Assembly: GCA_023935145.1 (NCBI GenBank)
Contig: CM043698.1
Coordinates: 86,617,501 to 86,681,500 of the forward strand
Source: Bretschneidera sinensis
Lineage: Eukaryota > Streptophyta > Magnoliopsida > Brassicales > Akaniaceae
Direction: 5' to 3'
DNA length: 64,000 nucleotides
Positions 33,954 to 44,995 of the stretch are shown in pieces. The position numbers and the translations under genes were made by a program. The notes under the pieces were generated by a model, which saw only the letters and a program-made list of their open reading frames with translations, made no database searches and had not been told where the DNA came from. The stretch's first letter is position 1, and each line of letters starts with the position of its first letter.

Positions 33954-34790
33954 TTTAGGTACAAACGACCTAGGAAGATCCTTAATAGTAGATGTGGCTA
34001 TAGATGGCTTAGCATCTCTCTTCTCCTTGTTGCCACTTTTTTACCCTTACTGCAGAGCGGGGTTCTCTTCTACTTGATTGTCCACTTGTCTTCCATACCT
34101 CAATGTGACAATCGATTGCACTTGTTCCTGCCCATGCGTAGGAGTTGATGAATTTCCAACCGCAAACTGTTCCTTCAGGTTGGGCATGGGTTGACTGGGG
34201 AACTTTCCTTTCTCTCTTTAACCCAAGTGACTTGCGATTTGACCCATTTGACTCTCTAGCTTGGTAATTGCTTGGGTGTTTACTATTGTTGCACTCCTCA
34301 CTTCACTTATGGATTGGTCGATCATCTTCTTGAAATCATTTAGGGCGTCCTCCAATGACTGTGAAACCGACATTGGCGCTTTAATGGGAGCTTGATAAGT
34401 GGGTGATGGTGCTGGATGGGCTAAGCAACCATAACTTGGAACTGGTGGAGGAAATCCAAGAGGGTATTGATTGTGAGCATGATGAGGGGCTCCTCCCTGA
34501 TTCATCAGTTGGTTCTGCTTCCATGAAAAATTAGGGTGGTTCTACCACCCTGGATTGTACGTCTCGGGGTAAGATCCATTTGATTACCACCGATAGTCAT
34601 TGAAAGTATTCATTTGTTCCATGGGATATTCGGCAAAAGCCAGCATAGATGGACAATTCTATGCTAAATGCATAGGGCTAGCACAGATGGAATAGCTATC
34701 AACATTGAATGTATTGGCTACACTGATGGACTGGCTGGTCATCTTCATAAAATCCTTGAAGGTGTCCTTTAAAGACTGTGAAACCGGCGC
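33954..34790 (-). pseudogene. Rearranged gag of element A
   Basis: The antisense frame from 34505 (MNQGGAPHHAHNQYPLGFPP and SQSLEDALNDFKKMIDQSIS) is the Gag C-terminal half seen in B at 43386. Upstream, 34740-34580 shows a zinc-knuckle relic (SICASPMHLA, then a stop) and PGW-type residues. The piece before that (34800-34740) repeats the SQSLKDTFKDFMK segment, which in B lies only downstream of the zinc knuckle. So the order is changed and the N-terminal capsid is lost, as template switching could produce. Confidence 0.72.
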
Positions 34791-34961
34791 TTGATTCATC
34801 CACATTTTTTTATTTTATTTATTTTATTTTTGGGCAATTGCAAATAGAAACAAATAAACTAAAATAAAATTTTAAAAAATTAAAATTAAAACAAAAATGC
34901 TAACTAAACTAGTAGAAAAATAAAATTAATTCAGACAAAAATTTCACAAACAAAACAACTA

Positions 34962-34977
34962 CTCGGCAACGGCGCCA
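34962..34977 (-). other. Primer binding site of A
   Basis: Minus strand tggcgccgttgccgag, seven bases from the LTR edge at 34984. It is the same primer type as in Y and Y'. Confidence 0.88.
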
Positions 34978-34983
34978 AAAACT

Positions 34984-36387
34984 TCTTGTGAGTTTGAAAT
35001 TATTCGCAAGTGCACGAGTCGTTTGAAATATAGTGTTGTGCAAGTGCGAGGTTGAATTCACAAGGAATTGCGTTGTGAAAATATTTGTTTTATCTAAACT
35101 AGCCCTATTTTAACCTAGTTTCGAATTTTGGATTGTATCTTGCAAAGAAATATAAACTAAACTAAATTGATTTAAAAACAACTGATAAAAACACTAAGGT
35201 TTTTTGAATCCACCACACCAAAATAAAGCATATATCTTCATGTTCTTTATCAAAATAATCTATCAAATCATTCCATGAATCCACCATTACACAAATCACG
35301 GCGAATACCCAAACTAAACCAAAACCATCAAATGTATCCGTTTAATTCACAAATCACAATGGATATCCAATCTAATTTGAAAGATCCACCGTATCCAGCA
35401 TATGAAACACAAAGAATATCCAATTTAACAATTTAAAAGCAATCAATCATAAAATTTTACTTAAATAATTGAACATAACATTTATACTAAAAATATCAGA
35501 ATTGTATGAACAAATCTGAAAATATTATGCCAAACAATGGCGAGGCTTCATTTTCAACCTTAGATGAAGATTTTAGCCTCTCATAATTATGAAACTAAAG
35601 TTCACAATAAAAGTGCTAAACATTAAACTTTAAAACTAAAAAAGAAATAAATTAAAACCGACTATACATTGGGAGAAATTCCACTCGCTGTTGGGTGGCG
35701 CTTCCCCTCGTGGTAGCAAAGCCTTCGAGATCCACCAGAATGCTAGCAGAAGTCTTCCAGATTACACAAAAAATGGCACTTGGATTGCTTTCTAAAGATG
35801 AAGTGAAGAGGGGCTTATATAGGGAAACATCACAAGTTTAATATGTTTCTAATCCGATGTGGGATACTGCAGATTCCAGGTTTTGCTCTTTGACCTTTGT
35901 CTACTAAAACTGCCATAACTTTCTCTAGAAAAATCATTTTATTGATCCATAAAATTCCTCAGAAAATAGACATCGGGATCTTTCCAAGCATATATGGTTC
36001 ATCTCCTGGTTCTTCTTGAATCAATATAGTTTAATCCTCAAAAATGGCTGATCTGTCACGCTGAAATCATGCACAGCCTGACCTTTGTCTACTAAAACTG
36101 CCATTACTTTCTCCAGAAAAATCATTTTTACGAGCTAAAAAATTCTCCAGAAAATAAACATCTGGATATTTTCAAGCATATATGGCTCATCCCCTGGTTC
36201 TTCCTGAATCAATACAGTTTAATCCTAAAAAATGGCTGATCTGTACTAGCAATTTTGACAATTTAGTGAAACTCATTTCCAAGCTTGTAAACCTATAAAA
36301 CAACGAAAAAAAACTCAAAGTAACAAATTCCTAAGCTAACAAATGTAAATTAAGGGGTCAAAACATGCAATATTTGGCATTCATCAC
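34984..36387 (-). mobile_element. 5' LTR of A
   Basis: 1404 bp, matching the 3' LTR but with additional segments near 35340 and 35570. The last sense base pair is altered (plus strand tcttgtgag instead of tgttgtgag). It has the same 188-bp duplication (35895 and 36083). The outer end ggcattcatca is followed by the target duplicate ctatc. Confidence 0.88.
35811..35824 (-). promoter_or_regulatory. TATA box in LTR of A
   Basis: Minus strand ctatataagcccc, preceded in sense by cccacatcggattaga, a block also found before the TATA box in Y' (38070-38113). A core promoter is likely by position; activity is not known. Confidence 0.5.
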
Positions 36388-36392
36388 TATCT

Positions 36393-37504
36393 ATCCTGCC
36401 TGTTACCTAAAATCATTGTACAATGAGGAGTGAGCTTCACGAGCTTAATGAATTAAATTTACTATAAGTATTCAATTATATACTCCCAGTTACATCTTAT
36501 AATTCAATTACTTCTAATAATCTTTGATATTCATTCATATTTTTCCTCATATAATTCAATAACAATATTCTATAATCACTACTCAATTTCATAATTCCCC
36601 TATTACACAATCTCTTTTTAAGTTACTCATCAGACATATCAATCATATATTTAATCATCTCTAAATTCTCAATTCAACAATATCATTTACCTCGTTATAA
36701 GGTTCACAACATATAATCAATCACTCAGACAATTCTTATCATATCATATTTTCATATTTCTTCCTCAGTATATTTGTCTCTCTGTGAGACTCATTCATCT
36801 ATCAACAAATTTACAATCATGAATAGCACTTTAACATCTCAAGCAGTAACAATCAATATTTAAAGCAAATGCGATGCGTGAATTTAAATGTTATTATTAT
36901 TGGGAACGTCTTCTCACATGTCGATATGTTTTAGCTTAGACTGGCTGCTTTCTCGGTTCTTTCATTCTCATTTAGACCGGCTACATTCCCAGTTCTTTTA
37001 TTCTCATTTAGACCGGCTGCCCTCCTGGTTCTTTTATTCTCATTTAAACCGGTTGCCTTGCCGGTTTTTTTAGTTTCATTTAGACCGACTGCCTTCCTGG
37101 TTCTTTTATTTCATGCATATGCATATGAATCTGCATATAAATAATAATATAAAAACAAGCATGTATTCAAACATTCAAATTAGCTATCATGCTTCTTCTC
37201 AAATTATTATTGGATCAATTTCACTAAATTCTTCTCCTCATATATCATATCAAATCATCAACCATAGCTCGTCAAGAATTTCATTTATCACATTCATTAT
37301 TAATTCAACTCATCATTCTAATAATACTACTTCTCATATAATAATTCTCTACATATCAATTATTGATGTCATACCCATCAACCAACTTTCATCTATCCCT
37401 AAATCATAAGTTGATAATTTATTTAAATATTTTCACTATATATTTCATATTTATCTTGATTACTTAAAGTAAATCTAACTCACCGTGTAGCACTTAGAGC
37501 TACC
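36393..37504 (-). mobile_element. X3 3' LTR, piece 2
   Basis: Continues the X LTR after the duplication at 36388-36392 (tatcctgcctgttacc, then gtgagcttcacgagc). It contains its own 36-bp repeat at 36945-37115 with a different unit type (gaccggctgc-type with cggttcttttattctc). It ends at gagctacc, where Y' is inserted; ctacc (37500-37504) is repeated at 61022-61026. Confidence 0.88.
36945..37115. repeat. 36-bp minisatellite, variant unit, in X3 LTR
   Basis: Four to five units of catttagaccggctgc and ccggttcttttattct. The period is 36 as in X2, and the units share accggct and cggtt with the X2 unit, so a different neighbouring 36-mer has been amplified in this LTR. Confidence 0.88.
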
Positions 37505-38609
37505 TGATGAGAGTCATAAAATGCATCTTAACAGTACTTAATTGTTATCATTTTAGGGTTGATCTAGGTTTTAATTGCACTTTTATACGTTAACAACTCT
37601 AAAGTATCATTCTTGGATCATTGATATATTTCGGTGCATTTTCAGGTGCTTTAAGCTCAAAAGAAGAGGAAAAGTTATCATTGCTTCAAGCACAAAGACT
37701 CAAGACATACTGGAGTGAAGGAATGCTTCTGAAAGGACAAGATGGAGGGCTTAAAAGAGCAACAGCTGCTGCCCGCACTGGAAAGGAGTTTCACTAAATT
37801 GCCAGAATTGTCCGTACAGATCAATCATCTTTGAAAATTAAACTGTATTGATACAAGAAGAACCAGGAGAGGAGCCATATATTCTTAGAAAGATCCGAAA
37901 GTCTATTTTTTGGAGAATTTTACGGTTCATCAAAAGGATTTTTCTAGAGAAAGTTATGGCAGTTTAAGTAGACAAATGTCAGGTTGTGCGGGATTTCAGC
38001 GTGATTTTGGGCTTAAATCCCACATCCTACATTGGTTGGAAAACACATTTCTATATCCCACATCCCACATCGGATTAGAAACACATTGCACTCGTGGTAT
38101 TTCTCTATAAAAGGCCTACTCCACTTCAGCTTTGAGGCATCAATCGGGGATGAATCCAGAGGGCCTTTAGGAGGAACCCGAAGTAAAAATTTGGAGGGCA
38201 AGCTGAGGAATCGCTGAAGCTTTTGATACCAAGGAGGAGATGATCGTTGAGATACCAGAGGCAACTCAAGAAAGCATGAGCTCCATGGCCGGCTAGTCTC
38301 CAAGCAAGGTGAAGGGATGAATCCCTAGGTGTAGTTGTTCTTATTTTCCTTTATTTGATTCAGTTGTAGTTTGGTATTATTTTCATTAAACGTTGTTATG
38401 TTTTATTCTTTAATTTAATTAGAAGATTTATTATTACTCCGGTGGTTGCATGCTTCTTTTCCATATAAGTCTAGTCATGCTCTTCTTATGTGTATCTGTT
38501 TGGGTGTGATTGAGTCCGGTAGATCTCTTTTATAGATTTGTCCATTGCTGCGGTAAAGTCAGTTAGATATATCGTCGTCTCTTGATAATTTATAAGTTAG
38601 GTCAAGTGT
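37505..38609 (+). mobile_element. Y' 5' LTR, first part
   Basis: TGATGAGAGTCATAAAATGC start. Ends at gttaggtcaagtgt, where the CRM-like element is inserted. The middle section (37787-38113) corresponds to the promoter section of the A LTR rather than to the Y LTR. Confidence 0.88.
38104..38113 (+). promoter_or_regulatory. TATA box in Y' 5' LTR
   Basis: ctataaaagg follows tcccacatcggattagaa and cactcgtggtatttc. The same box lies at 60137-60146 in the 3' LTR. Confidence 0.5.
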
Positions 38610-39580
38610 TGATGAGGACACGACTAACAAATGGGATGCGGAGCCTCTTCAAGTTCTAATTGGTCCAGTTACAAGGGCTCGAGCGAAAAAGTTCAAAGAA
38701 ACTCTCAATGGGCTTATTCAACACATTTTGGGCTGAGAACCATCTTTGGGGGCCCAAGGATGATGCTATATATGATCCATAAGGATGAGTTTCCATGATC
38801 CAAGGGAACTTCCACTTTGGAATTTCGGGATGACCCAATGAACAGAATTAAAATGGTCATATCTTCTTTCCCACAACTCCAAATGGGCTTAAACTTATTA
38901 GGATGGAAAGATGACGTCTTGAACTTCAATTTTGACCTAAGAAAGTTTCAAAAAGGATATCGTTTGGGCCTGGTATGATGGGCCGAAATCCAGTAGACTG
39001 TTGCATCCGAATCTACGTTGGGCTTGCACATTTTCTTAATTGTTTCCTTCTGAATTTAATTGTTGCATTATAAAACTTGCATGCCAAGTTAGGTACTTTC
39101 TTTATTTGAATTTTAGGTTACCAAAATTCTATTTAGGTTTATTTCCTATTTCGTAGTTTTTTATTCCTACCAGAATTCTGTTTAGGTTTATTTCCTATTT
39201 TTTAGTTTTTTCTATTTGGTTACGAATTCTCATGTATTTAAATAGCCATTGGCTTTTGGAATAACACAATTCAGATTTGATTCATACTTTTGGAGAGAAA
39301 TTTTTCTTTGGTTCTTTTAGAACTTCTGAACTTATCGGAGTTTCCGTGGCGTTCATCTTCGACTTATCAATCAATCCTTCCATAATTGATTGTGGTGTCT
39401 TCATTATACCAAGGTTCTTGCTTCGATATAAGCAACAGGTCGCGGTCTCAGTCTTCATTATACCAAGGTTCTTGCTTCAATATAAGTAACGGGTCGCGGT
39501 CTCACATAAATCTGCTTCTAAACGATCTTGGAGGTCTTCTTGATCCATAAATTTCTTAGTTCTTGGCGTGGATCATATCA
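38610..39580 (+). mobile_element. 5' LTR of CRM-like element
   Basis: 971 bp. It begins with sequence that encodes the Pol tail (GPVTRARAK-like) and therefore matches the coding end at 53931-54069. A TATA-like tatttaaata lies at 39235-39244, and a 54-bp direct repeat (gtcttcattatacc at 39397 and 39451) lies near the 3' end. Confidence 0.9.
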
Positions 39581-39582
39581 GT

Positions 39583-39595
39583 TGGTATCAGAGCC
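39583..39595 (+). other. Primer binding site of CRM-like element
   Basis: TGGTATCAGAGCC two bases after the LTR end, complementary to the 3' end of initiator methionine tRNA. Confidence 0.93.
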
Positions 39596-40012
39596 TTCTA
39601 GTTGCAAGTTTGCTTATCTTTTGTTTTGATTCATAAAAAAAAAAAAAAAACAAAAGAACAAAAAAAAAACAAAAATGGAAAAAAAAAAGAATAAATTTCC
39701 AGTTTAGGGAAAAACAAAACGTGAAAAAAAAATGTGTAATATTTAGATTCAATCCTTATTTATGAATTTCTTTGTGAGTTATTGGTGAATTGTTGCTGGA
39801 AACTTTGATACTTGTTCGGTTAGTTTGATAAGAACCTATAGAGGATTATTACGAGTGAAAAAAGGCAAGAGTGGTGAGCACATAAGAGGAGAAAAGTCAA
39901 TCTGATTTTTTGTGTGAAAACATGAGTGAAATTGAGTGACTCATTCTTTTAGTGAAACACGTGAGGGAGTGTATGAGGTCCTTTTTTTTCTAACGTTATT
40001 TTTGCAGCAAAC

Positions 40013-40836
40013 ATGTCAGACGACAAGAACAAAAATAATTCTGGAGATATGTCGGGAGATGGTGATCCGAAGTTGCTCATGGAAGCTTTAATGGGTGAGA
40101 TGAGAAGAGTATTGCGAACGGAGATGGAACAGGTTCATGAGAGGATTGATCTGGTAGAGAATGCACGTGTGGGGCAGCAACAAAACGCTCCTAATGTGCG
40201 TAGGAGGGAGAGAGTTCAACCTAGGGGAGAGAGAGTTGAAGATGAAGAGTATTATGGGAATGGATTTGATGAAGAAGATGATCGAGAATCAGTTGTTAGC
40301 CATAGGAGATTTGGTCGTCGAGGTAGAGAAGCTAGGAATCGGGAAGACAATAACTTGGGTAGTATTAAGATGAAGATTCCATTGTTTCAAGGCAAAAACG
40401 ATCCTGAAGCTTACCTTGAGTGGGAGAAGAAGATAGAATTAGTGTTTGATTGTCATAATTATTCCGAGCTTAAAAAGGTTAAACTTGCGGCCATTGAATT
40501 TTTTGACTATGTGATTGTTTGGTGGGATCAGCTAATGTTAAATAAGAGGAGAAATAGAGAGCGTCCAATAGAGACTTAGGAGGAGATGAAAACCGTGATG
40601 AGGAAACGGTTTGTTCCAAGCCATTACTATCGTGAGTTATACCAAAAATTGCAAAGTCTTACACAAGGTAGTCGGAGTGTGGAGGATTATTATAAAGAGA
40701 TAGAAGTAGCTATGATTCGAGCAAATGTAGAGGAGGATCGAGAGGCTACTATGGCTAGGTTCTTGGCTGGTTTGAACCTGAAAATTGCTAATTCGGTGGA
40801 GTTGCATCATTATGTGGAATTGGAAGATATGGTGCA
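40013..40836 (+). pseudogene. gag of CRM-like element, N-terminal part
   Basis: Met at 40013 follows the leader. The N-terminal part is acidic then basic (RREHV-like, RRFGRRGREARN). The capsid region reads IKMKIPLFQGKNDPEAYLEW, KVKLAAIEFFDYVIVWWDQ, and after a TAG at 40577-40579 KTVMRKRFVPSHYYRELYQK and GSRSVEDYYKEIEVAM. It is cut after VELEDMVH-type codons at 40836 by element B. The gene resumes at 50217. Gag assembles the particle and packages RNA. Confidence 0.85.
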
Positions 40837-42066
40837 TGATGAGTCTTAAATATTGCATATTTTAGACCCTTAACTTACATTTGTTATGCTCTTAGTTAGT
40901 AGTATTTTACTTCATTTTACGTTTTTCTTGTGTTTTGTGTGTTTTTACAGCTTTGTGGAGAAAATGAAGCATTTCAGGAGATTTGAAGCTTCTGGAGACA
41001 TTGCGATCGATCGCATGAGATATGCGATCGAGCGCATCTGCGCTCGAGCGCACCTGCCTATGATCGAGCGCAAGGTCATCAATCCCATATCGAAATGTTT
41101 GCAGTACATCGCACCACCTGCGATCGAGCGCACCAGACACGCGATCGAGCGCATCTGCGATCGATCGCAACATACTGCGATCGAGCGCACTCGGGCCAGT
41201 ATCCCACATCGTTTCTGCAAGCCACATTACTCCGGGACTCCCCCTATATGAACACCATTTGACCTCATCATTCAGTGTACAATTCCTAAGCCACTTTGGT
41301 GTTTACCGGTGGACGTCCGCTAGCATTCTGGTGGATCCCGAAGGCATTGCTACCACGAGGGGAAGCGCCGCCCGGCAGCGAGTGGAATTTCTCCCATGTA
41401 AAGTTGTTTATTTATTTCTTTATATTCAGTTGTTTTAGTTTAAATGTTTAGCACTTGTTATTATAGTTTTATAGTTATGAGTGGCTAGACTCTTCAGCTA
41501 AGGTTGAAGATGAAGCCCCGCCGTTGTTTGGCGTAGAAGTTCAGATTAGCTTGTACAAATCTGACAATTTTTAGTATAAATGTTCTCTCAAATATTTGAG
41601 TTAATCTTATAATTGATTGAGCTTAAATTGTCTGTTGGATTTTCTTTGTGTTTCATCTGATGGATACATAGAATGCTTTTCGATTAAATTGGATTCCTTT
41701 TGTGATTTGTTAAGAGCGGATACATCGGGTGCTTTTGGTTTAGTTGGGATATTCTTTGTTTTTTGTCTTATAGTTGGATTCATTGAATGTTTTGATAGGC
41801 TATATTTTTAGAACATGTATGCTTAACTTCGGTGGGGTGGATTCGGAAACCTTAGTGCCTTTTAATTATTAGTTTTTAAATCAATTTAGTTTAGTTTTAA
41901 TTTCTTTTGCAATATCATTTAAAATTCGGAACTAGGTTAAAATAGAGTTAGTTTAGATTAAAAATATATTTTCACAACGCAATTCCCTGTGGATTCGACC
42001 TCGCACTTGCACAACGCTATACTGCAAACGACTCGTGCACTTGCGAGTAAATTAAAACTCACAACA
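40837..42066 (+). mobile_element. 5' LTR of B
   Basis: TGATGAGTCTTAAATATTGC start and CTCACAACA end. Contains eight copies of a GCGATCGAGCGCA-type near-palindrome at 41003-41192, a TATA-like ctatatgaac at 41244-41253, and a polyadenylation-rich U5. The end agrees with the LTR ends of element A. Confidence 0.92.
41003..41192. repeat. Cluster of eight GCGATCGAGCGCA near-palindromes
   Basis: Variants gcgatcgatcgca, gcgatcgagcgca, gcgctcgagcgca and atgatcgagcgca occur eight times in 190 bp upstream of the TATA box. The 3' LTR has the same eight at 49181-49370, several altered at CpG sites. A regulatory or methylated role is possible. Confidence 0.9.
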
Positions 42067-42072
42067 AGTTTT

Positions 42073-42090
42073 TGACGCCGCTGCCGGAGA
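42073..42090 (+). other. Primer binding site of B
   Basis: TGACGCCGCTGCCGGAGA six bases after the LTR end, a variant of the TGGCGCCGTTGCCGGGG site in Athila-type elements. Confidence 0.8.
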
Positions 42091-42234
42091 GTTGTTTTGT
42101 TTGTGAAAATTTTTGGTCTGAATTGATTTTATTTTTCTACTAGTTAATTTAATTTTTAAAAAAAAATTGAGTTTTGTGTTTGCTTTATTCTGTTGCTTCT
42201 GCTGGTTAGTATCTCATTATTTTTCTGTTAGTGT

Positions 42235-44290
42235 ATGCTTGGTCGGAGATCCTTGAACTTAGATTTGACACATTTAGATCCCGACTTAGAAAGAACTCTT
42301 AGGAGGCAGAAAAGAGCACCAGTTGAGAGAGAGACTGTTGAGATGGGAGAAAATTTTAATCATCCTGAACGTGTAGAGCAACCTAGGGCTTGGAACGTGG
42401 ACTTCACTACATCCCTTAGGGATTTGTTCGCACCTGTTGCGACTAACTCATCTTCCTGCATAGTGTTGCCACCAACCAATGCCACACACTTTGATTTGAA
42501 GCCACATGTTATCCAACTCCTACCTTCATTCCATGGCTTAGATCTTGAAAATCCTTATAGTCATGTGAAGAAGTTCAAAGACATTTGTGCTACATTCAAA
42601 TTCCAGAACTTCTCTGAGGAGTCAGTCCATCTTCGACTCTTCCCTTTCTCCCTTCACGATAGAGCTAGGGCGTGGTTGGACTCCAACACGTCCGGGTCTA
42701 TTACATCTTGGGAAAACCTGCTTAGCAAATTTTACCATAAGTTTTTCCAATGTCTAGAGTGAATGAGTGCCGAAAGGAGATTAGCTCTTTCACTCAGGAC
42801 GAGGATGAGAAGTTCTCTGAAAGCTGGGAGCGCTTTAAAGAGTTACTGATCAGATGCCCTCCACATGGATATGAGAAGTGGAGACTCATTCAATTCTTCT
42901 ACCAAGGGTTGACTCAACCCAACCGTAGCATGATAGAGTCTATGAATGGGGGGGCATTCTTGAGTCTGACAGGAGACGAAGCATATATGGCGTTGGACAA
43001 GTTGTCCGACAACTCACAGCAGTGGGATTTTTCAAGCTGTCGAGATAAGTCTATTCGTGCTCCTAAGAGGGGAGGCATCTATGAGGTCAGGGAGGACGCT
43101 GATTTAAGGATAAAATTAGATGCCCTCACCAAGAAGATTGACGCTCTCACTGTGAGCCAATCCATCAATGCTGCCAACACATTCAATGTTGAAAGCTGTT
43201 CCATCTGTGCTAGTCCCATGCATCTAGCACAGAATTGCCCATCAATGTCGGCTTGTGCCGAGTATCCTGTGGAACAAGTAAATGCTTTCAATGACTTTCG
43301 AAGGCAGTCAAATGGATCGTACTCTGAGACGTACAATCCAGGGTGGCGGAACCACCCAAATTTTTCATAGAGGCAGAACCAACCAATGAATCAGGGAGGA
43401 TCCTCTCATCATGCTCAAAATCAATATCCTCCCGGATTTGCCCCACAAATTCCTAATCATGGTCATTCTGCCCATCCAGCACCTTCACCTGCTTACCATG
43501 CACCCGCTCAAACACCAGCGCCAGTTTCACAGTCGCTTGAGGACACTCTAAAGGAATTCATGAAAGCGACTAGCCAAAATATGAGCGATGTGAGGAGTGC
43601 AACAATGGTAAACACCCAAGCAATTGCCAAGCTGGAGAGTCAAATAGGGCAAATTGCAAGTCACTTGGGTGAGAGAGAGAAAGGAAAGTTCCCCAGTCAG
43701 CCCGTGCAAAACCCAAAAGGACAATTTATGGTTGAGAGTTCATCAACTCCTACGCACGGGGAGGAACAAGTACAGTCAATTGTCACACTGAGGTCTGGGA
43801 GACAAGTGGACAATCAAGTGGAAGAGAGCCCTACTATGCAGCAAGGGCAAGGGAGTGGCAACACAGAGAAGAGAGATGCTGAGACATCTACAGCCACACC
43901 TACTGAGAAAGACCCTCCTAGGTCGTTTGTACCTAGAGCGCCCTACCCCGAGAGATTACAGGCGCCCAAGAAAGGAGGGAAGTATGAGGAAATTCTGGAG
44001 GTATTCAAGCAAGTCCAAATCAATATCCCATTTTTGGATGCCATCCATCAAGTGCCATCATATGCCAAGTTTTTAAAGGACTTGGTCACTATCAAGAGGA
44101 GGACGAATGTCCCAAAGAAGACATTTTTGACCGAGCAGGTCAGTTCAATCCTTCAGTGCAAGCTGCCCATCAAGTATAAGGACCCGGGGTGTCCTACCAT
44201 CTCTTGCACGATAGGAGTTAGCCACATTGAGAGGGCCCTTTTGGATCTAGGGGCGAGTGTGAATCTTCTACCCTACTCAGTCTATATGCA
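42235..44290 (+). pseudogene. gag of B, two frames, one stop
   Basis: From 42235 the frame reads the Gag N-terminus (LDLTHLDPDLERTLRRQKRA) and capsid (IQLLPSFHGLDLENPYSHVK, RLFPFSLHDRARAWLDS). A small indel near 42750 moves to the next frame (FTQDEDEKFSESWERFKELL), which keeps a CCHC-type zinc knuckle (CSICASPMHLAQNC, about 43198-43239). A TAG at 43368 is followed by MNQGGSSHHAQNQYPPGFAP and the linker up to the protease. Another shift lies near 44290. Gag would not be made whole. Confidence 0.85.
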
Positions 44291-44995
44291 GTGGGGTTAG
44301 GAGAATTGAAGCCCACATCCACGACGCTTCAATTGGCTGACAGGTCAGTGAAAAGACCACGGGGAATAGTTGAGGACGTTTTGATAAAAGTGGATAAGTT
44401 CTATTTCCCCGTGGATTTTATTATGCTTGACACAGAGCCGGTTCAGAATGTAGGGATTCAAATACCGGTGATTCTAGGGTGACCATTCTTAGCCACGGCT
44501 AACGCCCTAATCAATTGTAGGACAGGGGTGATGAAGATCTCCTTCGGAAATATGACAGTGGAGTTGAACATTTTTGATATCACTAGGCAACCACTGGAAT
44601 ATGATGAAGTGAGAGATGTATGCTTGATAGAGGAGATTCTTGAGGATACTGTGGATGAATCAAGCATTGAGGATCCCATGGAGGCATGCTTTGCTCACTT
44701 TGGAGAGGACTTGGGTTTAGATAAGTTACTCGAGGAAGTAAATGCCATTTTGGAGTCTGATCCTCAAGAAAGCAAGGAGGAGGAGGAGAAGGTGTCACCA
44801 GAACCTCAAAAGAAGGAACTTAAGCCTTTACCAGATAATCTTAAGTATATGTTCCTGGGTCCAGCATACTGCTTGCCTGTGATAATAGCTTCAGATTTGG
44901 GAGAGGCTCAAGATGAGAAATTGTTAGAGGTTTTAAGAGAGCACAAGGAAGCTATCGGCTAGACCATTGAAGATATTAAGGGAATCAGCCCCTCG
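44291..44995 (+). pseudogene. Protease and RT lead-in of B
   Basis: The active-site segment LLDLGASVNLLPYS ends the previous frame. Here VLQL-type ADRSVKRPRGIVEDVL and IPVILG follow, then a TGA at 44480 (a CGA elsewhere, as in the other copies' LGRPFLA), ATANALINC, an acidic spacer (DTVDESSIEDPMEACFAHFG) and a TAG at 44960 where A reads TGG. Both stops are C-to-T type changes. Confidence 0.8.

Larger units (their letters stand above)
30364..36387 (-). mobile_element. A: Athila-like deletion derivative with TSD
   Basis: Both LTRs (30364-31692 and 34984-36387), a primer site and a 3' purine tract are present, flanked by perfect 5-bp duplications ctatc at 30359-30363 and 36388-36392. Only 3.3 kb separates the LTRs. 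The coding part has a rearranged gag end and a short piece of RT. The RT core, RNase H and integrase are missing, as a join at about 33080 links RT to the 3' noncoding region. It must have moved with enzymes supplied in trans. Confidence 0.88.

Noticed and set aside
39277..39489. Frame with doubled FIIPRFLL units in the CRM-like LTR
   Set aside because: Produced by the 54-bp direct repeat in a noncoding LTR part downstream of the TATA-like box.
39583..39595. Possible tRNA-Met gene piece
   Set aside because: Only the 3'-end complement is present, next to an LTR; it is a primer binding site. The same holds for 28157-28169.
40886..41251. 121-codon frame rich in Ile-Glu-Arg in the B LTR (and copy at 49064)
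   Set aside because: It reads through the GCGATCGAGCGCA repeats upstream of the TATA box. It is repeated only because the LTR is.
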